Part shown: piece after piece, positions 28,416 to 38,037 of the stretch
Layout: every line of letters starts with the position of its first letter
Numbering within the stretch: the stretch's first letter is position 1
Assembly (NCBI RefSeq): GCF_004359215.1
Contig: NW_027152191.1
Span: forward strand, 390,426 to 430,066
Direction: 5' to 3'
DNA from: Bremia lactucae
Lineage: Eukaryota > Oomycota > Peronosporomycetes > Peronosporales > Peronosporaceae
DNA: 39,641 bases
Notes under the pieces: model-generated
What the model was told of the DNA's origin: nothing
Database searches by the model: none
What the model saw: only the letters and a program-made list of their open reading frames with translations
Translations under genes and position numbers: made by a program

Positions 28416-29471
28416 ATGACCCCTCGAAATCCTCGCATCATTGCCCTCTTCGATGTGGATGGCACGCTCACAGTCGCGCGTAAGACTGCAACACCCGCGA
28501 TGTTTTCGCGTCTGAAGAAGCTTCGCGAGAGCATTACAATTGGTGTCGTGGGTGGCTCCGATTTAATAAAGCAGAAGGAACAGCTCGGCGACGATGGTGC
28601 ATATAAATGCTACAGACTCTCTGTTTTCGTAGTTGATAATTATATGATGCAGTAATCAACAATTTTGACTATAGCTTCTCAGAAAATGGTCTTGTAGCCT
28701 ACCACAACGGACAACTAGTCGGCGAGACGGTGCGTGACTACCATTGCTGCAAATTGAGGTCGCTATTGCCTAAATAGTGTACTTCTGTCTTTAGGACCTG
28801 AAAAGCAAATACACGAATCTGCAAATTAATAAATTGGTAAACTTTTGCCTGCGCTACATCGCAGAGCTGGACATTCCCGTGAAGCGCGGTACCTTCGTGG
28901 AGTTTCGAATGGGTATGATTAACGTATCGCCCGTTGGCCGCAACTGCTCGCAGAAAGAGCGCGACGAATTTGAAAAATACGACTCTATCTACAAAATCCG
29001 CGAGACTTTTGTCGAGAAACTTCGTGCTGAATTTTCCGAATACGATCTGACATTTTCCATAGGGGGTCAGGTACGATATACACTTAATTAAGTTTTGACC
29101 TGCTATTAAAACTTCCTTGTCTCTTTGTAGATTTCGTTTGACGTCTTTCCGATGGTAAATTGTTTTCAATGATTTTTAAACTTTAGACGTTGCTAATTGT
29201 AAATTTTTTTTCACTTATTGCAGGGTTGGGACAAGACATTCTGTCTGCGTTACCTGGACGCAAAAGACTACGACAAAATCCACTTTTTTGGTGATAAAAC
29301 CCACAAGGTGGGTTAATTGTTGCAATTCAACTAATATCATCCCTAATAGGACTTGGCTCTAACTGACAGGGTGGCAACGACTACGAGATTTATACGAATG
29401 AGCGTATAATTGGCCATTCGGTCAAAAGTCCGGAAGAAACCATTCAGCTATTAGATCAGCTTTTCCCATAG
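28416..29471 (+). CDS. PMM: Phosphomannomutase, six exons
   Basis: It converts mannose-6-phosphate to mannose-1-phosphate for GDP-mannose, glycosylation and GPI anchors in the cytosol. Exons: 28416-28596, 28653-28729, 28795-29070, 29131-29154, 29224-29307, 29370-29471 (744 nt, 247 aa, the usual length). All introns are GT-AG, 56-69 bp. The start is the first ATG; the in-frame GTG at 28407 is not needed. FDVDGTLT carries nucleophile Asp13 and Asp15 of the HAD fold. [31 protein letters not shown] and [16 protein letters not shown] are family motifs. Exon 4 is only 24 nt (ISFDVFPM). In [11 protein letters not shown] a Met replaces the Asn usual in FRNGM. It converges with SLU7, 66 bp between stops. 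Confidence 0.93.
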
Positions 29472-29537
29472 AGACAATGCCGCACCTGAGGTCCACCATC
29501 ATTCTCGGTTCTCACACTGGCAAACTTAGCATCAGTA

Positions 29538-31322
29538 TTATCGCCTTAAACGTTTTCCTTTGCCACTTTCCTCTACATCAAGTAATTCGTCATTGTCTTG
29601 AACATTTCTCATAGGGTCATCATCGCGTGATTTCAGCAGCTTGTAAGCCTCCATTTCCTCGGCATTTACCTCGAAATTGCCCATCGAATTGTATTTGCGA
29701 TGTTGCTTGTCATTTTGTTCCAACTGCTTCTTTTTCTCCTTCACTGCTTTTTTTATGGCTTGCTTCAATTTCTTTTCATCCAACTCCGGCGCAATGTTTT
29801 CGCCGTACATTTCGCTGCGCTTCCTGATAATACCACTTTCGTCGGCCTTCTTCGGTTCAACTTGTTCAGATACATTAAGCATTGGTCGCTCTGAGTTTGC
29901 AATGTAAGATTCATCAGCCGCCTGGATCCCAGCTTCGCCAGTACAATATGACTTGCGGACCTTAGAGTGACAGCACGCATACCCCCACAACATGGCAGTC
30001 CGATCAAACCAAGATCCCCAAATTTGTGTATGATTGTTCTCAAAAGAATCTTCGACATACTTGGACCGCGCAGATGCTCGCTCACGACCTTTAACAACAT
30101 GGCCATCGCGGGAGTACTCAACATAGTGCTCGGTTTGCGCCAACAAGAGCTCCTTAGGCGGCGCTTCCAGGTGTTCCTGGCCACCATATTTTTCAAGAAT
30201 CTTGCTGCTCTTTTCTTTTTCTAAAAGAGCTTTTCGTTCTTCGTACTGCTTCTTCAAAAATTCAGCTTGTGAGGGATTTGCGAGAGGGTGAATATCAGTA
30301 CCCTTGGAGTAAGCTTCCCAAGCAAAGAGCTGAGCAGACGCTAGCTTTTGTGCATCGCCCGTAAAACGGGTCATATTGTCACCAACAAACGTCGTGTCTT
30401 CTGGGTTTAGCTCTGGATTAGGATTGTCGCGCATCGAGCGCGTTTTCGGGTCATAATAGGCAGAGTTCGGGTTGAGATTGCGGAGGTACTTGGCTGTGTC
30501 CTCTCGAATACGCAAATTTCGAACTGTTGTCTTCATCTGAGCACCACCAACACCTCCCTGCCGCGCAACACGCTCGGTAAACATCGTCCCTTCATCGTGA
30601 TCACGAAACTCTTCGTCCTCTGACTCCATGTCTGATTCATAGTCCGAGCCCGAGTCTGAATTCGACAAATCGCCCTCTCTGTTCTGACCCTTGTTTCGCA
30701 CCTTCTTCTCCTTATTTTTATCGGCGGACTCCTTAAGCTTTTTATTGATTTCATCGGCACGCAGCTTCTTGCGAGCGGCGTCAATCTTTTCGTATCGCTC
30801 GACAGTTTTCAAGTGGTCCTTCGGGTCGTAGCCTAGCCACTGGTCGCGCTTGGCATCGAAGGTAAGCTTTCCAAATTTTTCAGAACGAACGTCTACAACA
30901 ACTTCATCCTTTTTGAGATCCATATTTGTCTTCCAGGCGCCAATTTTACGCGGCCGCTCGACGCACTCGTTGGTCTTGTGGCTCATGGCTCCGCAGTTCT
31001 TGCACGCGCCCTTACGCCATTTGCGCTTCCGCGCTATTCCAGTTATCAATGATTGTGCTTTTCTTCCCTTAATATAAAGCTCGTCGGCCTCGTTTATGGA
31101 TAGCAAGCGCGCCTGGTGTTGCAATGTCTGGTGATTCAGCGACGGCCCCGAGTCGCCTAGATACCACGGTCGCTTGCTAATGAATTCAGGATTGTGTGGA
31201 TTAATCAGGTTTCCTTCTGCATCCTGCTCCGGTGGCAGTATGCCATTTTTCCGCGCCTCCTCAATCTCGCGCTTCTTCTTAAAGTCTCCGCTCGACAAGC
31301 GCTCACTCCCTCCAGAAGCCAT
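29538..31322 (-). CDS. SLU7: Pre-mRNA splicing factor SLU7
   Basis: A second-step splicing factor that helps choose the 3' splice site in the nucleus. It is a single 594-aa frame with no intron, close to human SLU7 (586 aa). The start at 31322 opens MASGGSERLSSGDFKKKREI. RPWYLGDSGPSLNHQ (51-65) and the CCHC knuckle CKNCGAMSHKTNEC (Cys107, Cys110, His115, Cys120) are diagnostic, as are RPRKIGAWKTNMD, DRDQWLGYDP-type text near 160, ASAQLFAWEAY, IWGSWF…WGYACCHS…SYCTG and the C-terminal EEMEAYKL…DDPM. A Lys/Glu-rich stretch with an acidic Ser/Asp tract (about 195-245) is probably disordered. It shares a 113-bp upstream spacer with the bromodomain gene. Confidence 0.95.
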   Translation of the reverse strand: MASGGSERLSSGDFKKKREIEEARKNGILPPEQDAEGNLINPHNPEFISKRPWYLGDSGPSLNHQTLQHQARLLSINEADELYIKGRKAQSLITGIARKRKWRKGACKNCGAMSHKTNECVERPRKIGAWKTNMDLKKDEVVVDVRSEKFGKLTFDAKRDQWLGYDPKDHLKTVERYEKIDAARKKLRADEINKKLKESADKNKEKKVRNKGQNREGDLSNSDSGSDYESDMESEDEEFRDHDEGTMFTERVARQGGVGGAQMKTTVRNLRIREDTAKYLRNLNPNSAYYDPKTRSMRDNPNPELNPEDTTFVGDNMTRFTGDAQKLASAQLFAWEAYSKGTDIHPLANPSQAEFLKKQYEERKALLEKEKSSKILEKYGGQEHLEAPPKELLLAQTEHYVEYSRDGHVVKGRERASARSKYVEDSFENNHTQIWGSWFDRTAMLWGYACCHSKVRKSYCTGEAGIQAADESYIANSERPMLNVSEQVEPKKADESGIIRKRSEMYGENIAPELDEKKLKQAIKKAVKEKKKQLEQNDKQHRKYNSMGNFEVNAEEMEAYKLLKSRDDDPMRNVQDNDELLDVEESGKGKRLRR

Positions 31323-31435
31323 TGTTGTCTTCTAATGATGTTTAGAAATACTATACACGGATTGGATGAAAATGGAGTTTTGGTTAAGTATGCCAATTAA
31401 GCCCTTGAGAGCGCACTTGTCCCCTCTGGGTAACC
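31323..31435. promoter_or_regulatory. Short bidirectional promoter region, SLU7 and bromodomain gene
   Basis: Only 113 bp separate the two start codons, which point away from each other. Both 5' UTRs and core promoters must fit here or overlap the neighbouring coding sequence. No TATA box is clear. CCATTTTCATCC on the minus strand near 31375 is a pyrimidine/CATTTT-type element of the kind seen at oomycete start sites, which is weak evidence. Confidence 0.5.
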
Positions 31436-34400
31436 ATGATTTCGGAGGCAGCGCACTCTGAATGCGTGCGGCTGCTAGACCTTTTGACGAATTCGCGCGT
31501 TCAGGAAAGCTGGTCGTGGGTGTTTATGATGCCTGTGAACATTCCAGGATACGACAAAGTCATCAAGAAGCCTATGGATCTCGGCACAATTAAGAAGAAT
31601 TTAGGGATCAAACCCTCACGCTGTCGCTTTAAATCACATGAAAAATTTGCACGGGATGTGCGTCTTGTGTTTCAAAATGCCCTTTTGTATAACAAGGACG
31701 ATCAGGATGTAAAGGGTTCTGTCTACGCAGCGGCGCAGCATTTACGCCGAGTTTTCGAAACAGCGTATGCAAAAGCCATTGAGAACGTATTTCGAGCCGA
31801 TGACGCGGCCAAGGCGGCGCATCGTGAGGCGAAGGAAGAAAAGAGAAAGGCTGAATGTGGTGATGCGACAAGGGTGGATGGGGAAGGTGCGGTCATTTCA
31901 AATTTGTCGCCGTCCCACAACCACCAGAGCAGCAGCAGCAGCCACCACAGTAGCCATCGCCATCGCTCTCGATCAGACGGAGAAGACGGCAGAAAACAAA
32001 AGCATAAACACAGCAAGAAGGAAAAAAAGTCCAAGAAAAGTAAACAAAAGAGCAGGGATCGAGATAGGGAACACCGTCATGGTAGCTCCAGTACTGGCGA
32101 GAGGAAGAAGAAGTATCATCAAAGCGAGCTTGACCGTAGCATTGCGTCTTCTTTAAACGATAAGGCTATGTCTGTATCCATTCTTAAGGCTCCTGTACCA
32201 CCACCAAGTCTTCCTTCAAGCTCTGCTTTGATGTTGCAGCAGGAAGTAAGTTTAGCAAGAATGACCGATGGAAAAGTCACAGCGTGTCTTTCCGTGCTGA
32301 TGAAATTGATCAAGTACAAAGAGGGGAACATTAGTCCGGCAGCCCCGTTTTTGCAGCCAGTTGATTTGAGCCACTTTCCAGACTATCGCGTGAAAGTACC
32401 CAATCGCATGCATCTATATGGCGTACAGAAAAAGCTTCATCGTGGAAGCTATGCCACGATGGATGCATTTGCTTATGACATGCGTTTGATTTTCTCGAAC
32501 TGTTTTGTTTACAACAGCGATGTGATTTTAAGCAAAATTATGCGAAATCACGCCGTAACTCTTTTGAAGCTGTTTGAGAGTCAATTCATGAAGATTGGAG
32601 GCTCCTGGCCTGGTGTTCCAGATCGTTGGAAATGCCATCAAATTATTCACGAGATTCTTGCTCATAGAACAGCGGGACAGGAGACAGCACAGTGGTTTAA
32701 GTACCCGATTGAGTCGTACTACGATTCTCCGGATCAAATTCCATACAATTATTACGAAGTGGTGAAAGCGCCAATGGATATTGGCACGGTATCGTCGAAG
32801 TTGCACTTGGGGGTGTACAAAAACATGTCTGAATTTATTGCAGGGATGAAGCTTGTTTTCGACAATTGTATCTCCTACTGGCAGTCGGATCCCCAAGGAC
32901 AGACTTACTGCGAGTCTGCAGAGACTTTGCTTCGTCTTTTACGTTCGCAAAGCACTATTTTTATAAATTTAAGCGGCAGCAATGCAGCGTCAAAAGACAA
33001 GCAACGACCGCATGTGCCCGCGTTATTTAAGGCCAAATCAGCTTCAGATACCTCTTCTTCACTATCGTCATCCGTTTCTACGGCCGAAATTGAGCATGAG
33101 ATAAGCAAGAAGCAGCCTTCATCCAAGCCGTATCCCTCTATGTCGTCAAAGTTGTCCAAGTCTTCGAAGTATCTGAAGTCGTCGAAGTCGTCGAAGTCGT
33201 CGAAGTTGTCCAGATCCCGCGATACAGGCACTGGGTTACCTGAAAAAGATTTATGTCTTGGAATTATGAAGCAATTGCGTGCGCACAAAATGGAAGGCTT
33301 TGGTGGAGTTTCGGTGAAAACGGCTGGTCCTTTTTTGACTGCTGTCGACACCACAAAGTATTCGGATTATTTATCGATCGTTTCCGAGCCGATGGATTTT
33401 GCCAAAATTGAGCGTAAATTGAAAAGTGATCGCTACGGGAGTGTTGACGAATTCAGTGCGGATGTTCATTTGATCTTTTCCAATTGCCACAAGTATAATA
33501 GCGATCCAGTGGAAGGGGCTGATATTCGAGCGATGGCTACTATTTTGCGCAACTACTTCGTGGAGCTTTACAATGAGAAGCTTGGTCCGCTTGACGGTAT
33601 GGCTAACATTCTTATACAGTCGTCGACTAATGCAACGCAGGCTGCAGTCGTCCCAACCTCTTTAAATTCATTGCAGCTGAAGTTACCAGAAGAGCCTTCG
33701 AGGTCACTTGTAGCTAAAGCACACACTAAGGTTGGGGTCCTTCACAAGCCTGTAGAAAAATTACCTGCACCTTCTCCGTCCAAAAAGCAGTTGTCGATAC
33801 CTGCAGCAGCTAATGCCAGCAGCACCATTGCTCGCGAGTTTTTAAGAGCTCCTGAAATACTTAAGCAAGTAAATACGGTGGCACCGGCAGCAATCATCTC
33901 AACAAAACCTTTAGATATGGTACGAACATTAATTACCGAGACCTCTTCATCGGTTGCGAGCAAAGAGCTGCCCTCTGATAGCCGTGATTTATCGAACCTT
34001 ACCCCCGAAATGTCAAAGCGGCTTCGAAAGGAGCTAAAGGAGAAGCGTAGAAAAGAGAAAAAAATTAAAAAGGAGAAGAAGAAGAAAGACAAAGAAAAAA
34101 AGCGCGATAAGAAGGAGAAGAAGGAACGAAGCAAGTTGACTGCTCCTCAGGTTCGTCCCGAATCCTGCTATTGCTGTGACTTTCTATCTTATGATGAATG
34201 TATCATTTGCCTTACAGGAACTGGGATTGCCAACAGAAAAGAATTCTACTGCTTTAGCCCTGCCACCCGCTATAGCTACTGTCGCTAATCCGTCCGCGGC
34301 TCTTGCTGCGCTTCCGCCTACAGTTCATGCCCTTGGCTCAGCAGCAGTTGCCTCAAAGAGAGGTATGGTAGAACCCCACGTTACGACGAGCTCGGTATCT

Positions 34401-35954
34401 AGCAAGAAGAGCAAAAAGCACAAGAAATCAAATTTAAAATCGTGGGAAACGGCATGTGACCGCGTACTGAATCGTTTGGGTAAGATTGAGCAAGTGGCGA
34501 AGCTTCACTTTAATCATCCACTTCTGGAGATTTTTCCCCACCTTGCAACGGAATACAAAACCTTAGTTTCGAATCCCATGGACCTGCGCACTTTGCGCGA
34601 GCTGCTGCATGCGCATGCGCTCACTCAAGCCGATTTTCTGTGTAAGGGCCGACTCATTTTCCAGAATGCTATCACATTCAATTGTGCCGATGACCAGGCT
34701 TCAATTCAGGTGCGGAAAATGTCGGCACATTTATTGTGGTACTTCGACTCGCTGTGTGCAGAGCTGCAGATTGTTTCATCGCTCGAAGCATTCGGCGAGC
34801 AAAGTCTTGCAAAGCGCAATCAATTACGAAGTGAACGCGCAGAGTTTGTAAGCACTGTTTCGGTTGAGTTTAAAGCCAAGGAGTGTCAAAAGCTGCTTCG
34901 GGCGTTGAACAGCCAGAAGTTTGACAAGAATTGCTGGCCATTTCGTAAGCCTGTCCGCGTGTTGTTTCCCGCTTTATCGCCGGATTACTTTGAAGTTGTC
35001 AAAACGCCTATGGATCTTTCAACGATCGCCGAGAAACTAGCTGCATTTGAGTACAAGATGCACGGCGACTTTATTCGAGACGTGCGACTGACCTTTGAGA
35101 ATGCTATAAGCTATAATCGGGCGGACAAGGAGCGCGCAGAATGGAGCGTGTATTCCGCGGCAGCACACATGCTGAGTGTAGTAGATGATTTGTGGGGAGA
35201 TGTGACGTTAGAGGTCACTGAAAAGACGCGGCGACGAAATTTATTGCGAAAGGAACGCTTGAATGACCCCAAGCGCAAGCGAAGCGATGACCTTGAAAGC
35301 AAAATGCAAAAATCTCATCAGCCTACGTCAGAAGCAGAATCTCATCATCAGTCTGATCAAAAGAGCCGTGCAGAGGAATCTGTAGGCAGCAGTACGTTTG
35401 TTAAAACGCTGGACAAGTGTGCGTCATTAACAAGAAATAATGCCACATCAACTTCCGTAGTGGGTACAATTGTTGTTGGTGGTGCACGTGGCTCATCCGA
35501 GGATGCAACTTCCTCGGAAGCAACGCGAGTAAAGTTACAACTCATGCCGAGCAGACCGAACATGGAGCGTATGAATAAACAAGAGCGAAAAGCCGAGGAA
35601 AAGCGACGGAAGCGTGCTCGACGCGATGAGGAAATGGCGCGTACGGAGAAGAGACGTCGTACTGCTGTTGCAGCTACTGACGACGCTTTGCGGGAAGCGG
35701 AGATTCGAAGTCGTCGAAAATTGCAGAAACTTGAGATGGCTGAATCAGTATTACTGCGCGAAGAGCGGGAGCGCCGAATGGCAGAGGAGAAAGCTGAACG
35801 TGCACGTCGATCGCAGATGAAGCTTAACGCTGCAGCCTGGACTGGTGTGCTGCTCCCAAAGCGAGTTTTGAGTAAACAAACCGCCTTTTGGGCCAGAAAG
35901 CGCCCAAAGCTTCAAGTTCCTGTGGCGTTTCTGCCGGCAGTCATCAACGCATGA
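31436..35954 (+). CDS. Six-bromodomain protein, polybromo-like
   Basis: Exons 31436-34150 and 34218-35954 join across a 67-bp GT-AG intron to give 1483 aa. Bromodomains fold into acetyl-lysine pockets. Six are readable: BD1 about 10-115, BD2 280-385, BD3 398-505, BD4 605-715, BD5 980-1090, BD6 1127-1235. PMDLGTI (46-52), PMDIGTV, PMDFAKI, PMDLRTL and PMDLSTI mark five ZA loops. The pocket Asn is present in BD1 (Asn86), BD2 (Asn360), BD4 (Asn688), BD5 (Asn1060) and BD6 (Asn1205), but BD3 has Trp482. Linkers are His/Ser/Lys-rich (160-230), SSK-repeated (565-592) and very Lys-rich (860-900, nuclear signals). The tail 1355-1440 is a charged coiled coil. No BAH, HMG, AT-hook or kinase domain was seen. 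A nuclear chromatin reader, perhaps a remodeller subunit, is the likely role. Confidence 0.9.
33145..33213 (+). repeat. In-frame Ser-Ser-Lys repeat in bromodomain gene
   Basis: TCGTCGAAG-type 9-bp units repeat between BD3 and BD4 and encode SSK/LSK triplets (residues about 570-592). The repeat keeps the frame and may vary in number between strains. Its complement gives an Asp/Phe-rich antisense frame that is not a gene. Confidence 0.85.
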
Positions 35955-36370
35955 GGTGACTGCCGTCGCATAATATCAGTCAATCTAGGCTTATAACTTC
36001 ACGAAACTTTCTGCTGAGTCGATGCCACTTTTTGATAGCAAAACCAAGTAGAAATAAGACGGACTTTTTAGCTTTTTTTAAAAAAATGAGATTGAATATT
36101 TAAATCCAAAATGTTCAATACCACTTCGGGATTCAAACTATCATAAAAAGAAAAATGATATTTGAGTGCTCTTCCTATTATTGCTCCGGTCATATGTCAT
36201 CCCCAAGCTCACGTCGTTGTTTAGCTCGGCACTTTTGAACTGCTACATCCTTTCCAACTCTTGTGTTGCTTTCTGCGTCATTTCCAACCCTTTTTCTAGC
36301 GAATTATTTTTCGATCAAGGTGACGAGCATATCGCTTCATTTTAGCACCATTTCTCAACCTCTTTTACAG
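35955..36370. other. Intergenic region between convergent genes
   Basis: These 416 bp lie between the stop codons of the bromodomain gene and the cyclin. AT-rich, with an A/T homopolymer cluster near 36068-36087. No open frame, RNA gene or repeat was seen; it probably holds the two 3' UTRs. Confidence 0.6.
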
Positions 36371-37733
36371 CTACGGGTACTGCATGTGCTGCTCGTATAG
36401 GTTTCCAAAGTATGGCTCTGTCATTAGTCCCGTTTCAATTTCCTGCCAGCCGTACTTAAAGTGGTAAACACGAGGACCCGGCGTCTCTCCTCCACTGCAC
36501 GTGTGGTAACTGCCCTTGCACATACACGCTAAAGCTGTCGCCACCATGGCATAATTGTCGCTGGGAGAACACGGCGACGGGCATGTATCCAGGCCATATC
36601 CCTTTCCAAGCGGAGTGTTCATGCCAGCAGAATAGAGATTCAGTAAGTTGTCCGAGCCCAAAAGACCGCACGCCAAGTGACTAGGAACGACAACCTGCGA
36701 TTGAATAAACAAAAGCTCCTCCGTTGGCACCTTGATCCAGCGGTCCTTCGCATGCGTGCTCGCCGCCTCTAAATCACATACTCCATACGCCATGGCATAG
36801 AGCCACGACTTGCACTCCCAGAGCACGTTGGGATCCAACTGGAGGAACTGCGCCACAAACATAAAGTCCAGCGCCGGGTCTACAAGCAGCAAAGCAGCTC
36901 CAGCCAGGACACTAGGCCAATATTCTATGGCTTGATAGTCAAGCAGGGCAATGTCTACCAGACGAATGGCGTTGACAAACAACTCCTTGGTGCCGGAAGC
37001 GTTGCGCGCTGGATTAACAAAGTCGCCCATGGTGTCGAGTGGACGCAGGTCGGCCGATCCGCCCGCAACCATGAATAGAAGCCACGCATACGGCGTCGTA
37101 GGGTGTAAATTCCACTGTAGCTCCTGATATTATTCATGTAAAAGCAACAAGAGCTTGTGAGTCATCTGTCGGCAAGCAGGCGACCATCATTAACCTTTCC
37201 GGTCTGCAATTCCTCTCTGCATTATGACTTACCACAACATAGTCCACTTCAAGACGTGCAAGATCTTCCGCTGCCAGTTGAACACACCCACGTTCGGCCA
37301 AAAAAGCCATAAACTCAGCCGCTTTCGGTGGATGCACTTCCTCAATCTTAGCCGCCATAAAGACACACGAGAGGCCAAGAACACGCAGCTGCTTCTGCAT
37401 ATGACGCACGTCACTTCCATGACCAAACGTGAAATTTTCATGTAGGGAAGCAGCAGCACGGCGCCGCAGCAAAACTTGGGCATATTGATTAGCAAAATGC
37501 GCCGTTTGGCGCTGTAGCGCAAAGTGGGTTGCCACCTCGACAATCCAGCGCCACGTAAAGCCAAACTGCTCATAAGTCGCTTTCTGTAGACCGAGCACGG
37601 ACTCTTGAGATTGTAGTACTGGCGACTTGAGCGGGTTAGCGACTACGGGCGCGAGGCGGCCAGCGAGAGCGAGTTGGTGGTAAGACATCTCTTTTTGACG
37701 CATGCTCAGCACATTCATGAGATCCGGATTCAT
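36371..37733 (-). CDS. Cyclin with N- and C-terminal cyclin boxes
   Basis: Cyclins activate a cyclin-dependent kinase. On the minus strand, exon 1 (37733-37233) and exon 2 (37123-36371) join across a 109-bp GT-AG intron (37232-37124) to give 417 aa. The N-terminal box spans about 50-170: YEQFGFTWRWIVEVATHFAL, then LSCVFMAAKIEEVHPPKAAE with the Lys and Glu that contact the kinase. The splice gives LEVDYVV followed by ELQWNLHPTTPYAWLLF, the usual ending of the N box and start of the C box. The C box (about 175-300) is less conserved, and residues 300-417 match nothing I recognise. There is no clear destruction box near the start. I cannot assign a class (A, B, E or other). Confidence 0.8.
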
Positions 37734-38037
37734 GGTTAGCGCTCGCCGATCAGGTGATGGTTCAACTGCTTCCTTTCTCCCTCAGCGGTGCTTCTCTCTT
37801 CCTCCTACGCTTCCCCCCGTCACTTCCGCACTCTTAAGCGGCAGAACACAAGAGAAAGCCAGAAGGAAACCTTAAGTACGATATGAGGGTGCTAAAAACA
37901 AATAATCAGAAAGCATCGCAAGTAATGTCCTGCACATCGAAGAAGCTAATTGCTGCACCTGATAAGCTGATCCAAAAGACGCTCGCACCATAGTGATTAT
38001 GAACACTTTTTAGCAAAGCAGCTCTGTTTATTTTTAA
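37734..38037. promoter_or_regulatory. Region upstream of cyclin and before Copia frame
   Basis: Pyrimidine-rich on the plus strand at 37765-37835 (TTCCTTTCTCCCTC, CTCTCTTCCTCCTACGC), directly upstream of the minus-strand cyclin. No gene is recognised, and no LTR of the Copia element was found. The Copia frame opens after the TAA at 38035. Confidence 0.45.

Noticed and set aside
28738..29169. Minus-strand 143-codon frame
   Set aside because: It runs antisense through phosphomannomutase exons and introns; the plus-strand gene has clear motifs and splice sites.
29627..29907. Plus-strand hydrophobic frames that could suggest a small membrane protein
   Set aside because: They are shadows of the Lys/Glu-rich C-terminal part of SLU7.
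31723..32034. Minus-strand hydrophobic frame resembling a membrane or secreted protein
   Set aside because: Complement of the Lys/His-rich linker after the first bromodomain; no independent support.
33145..33213. Asp/Phe-rich minus-strand repeat protein
   Set aside because: Complement of the Ser-Ser-Lys codon repeat in the bromodomain gene.
33742..34134. Minus-strand frame starting with a Phe-rich, signal-peptide-like segment
   Set aside because: It is the complement of the Lys-rich linker of the bromodomain gene (AAG/AAA read backwards gives CTT/TTT), not a secreted effector.
34176..35954. Separate 592-codon gene with two bromodomains
   Set aside because: Its first codons overlap the intron; a GT-AG intron at 34151-34217 joins it in frame to the upstream four-bromodomain exon.
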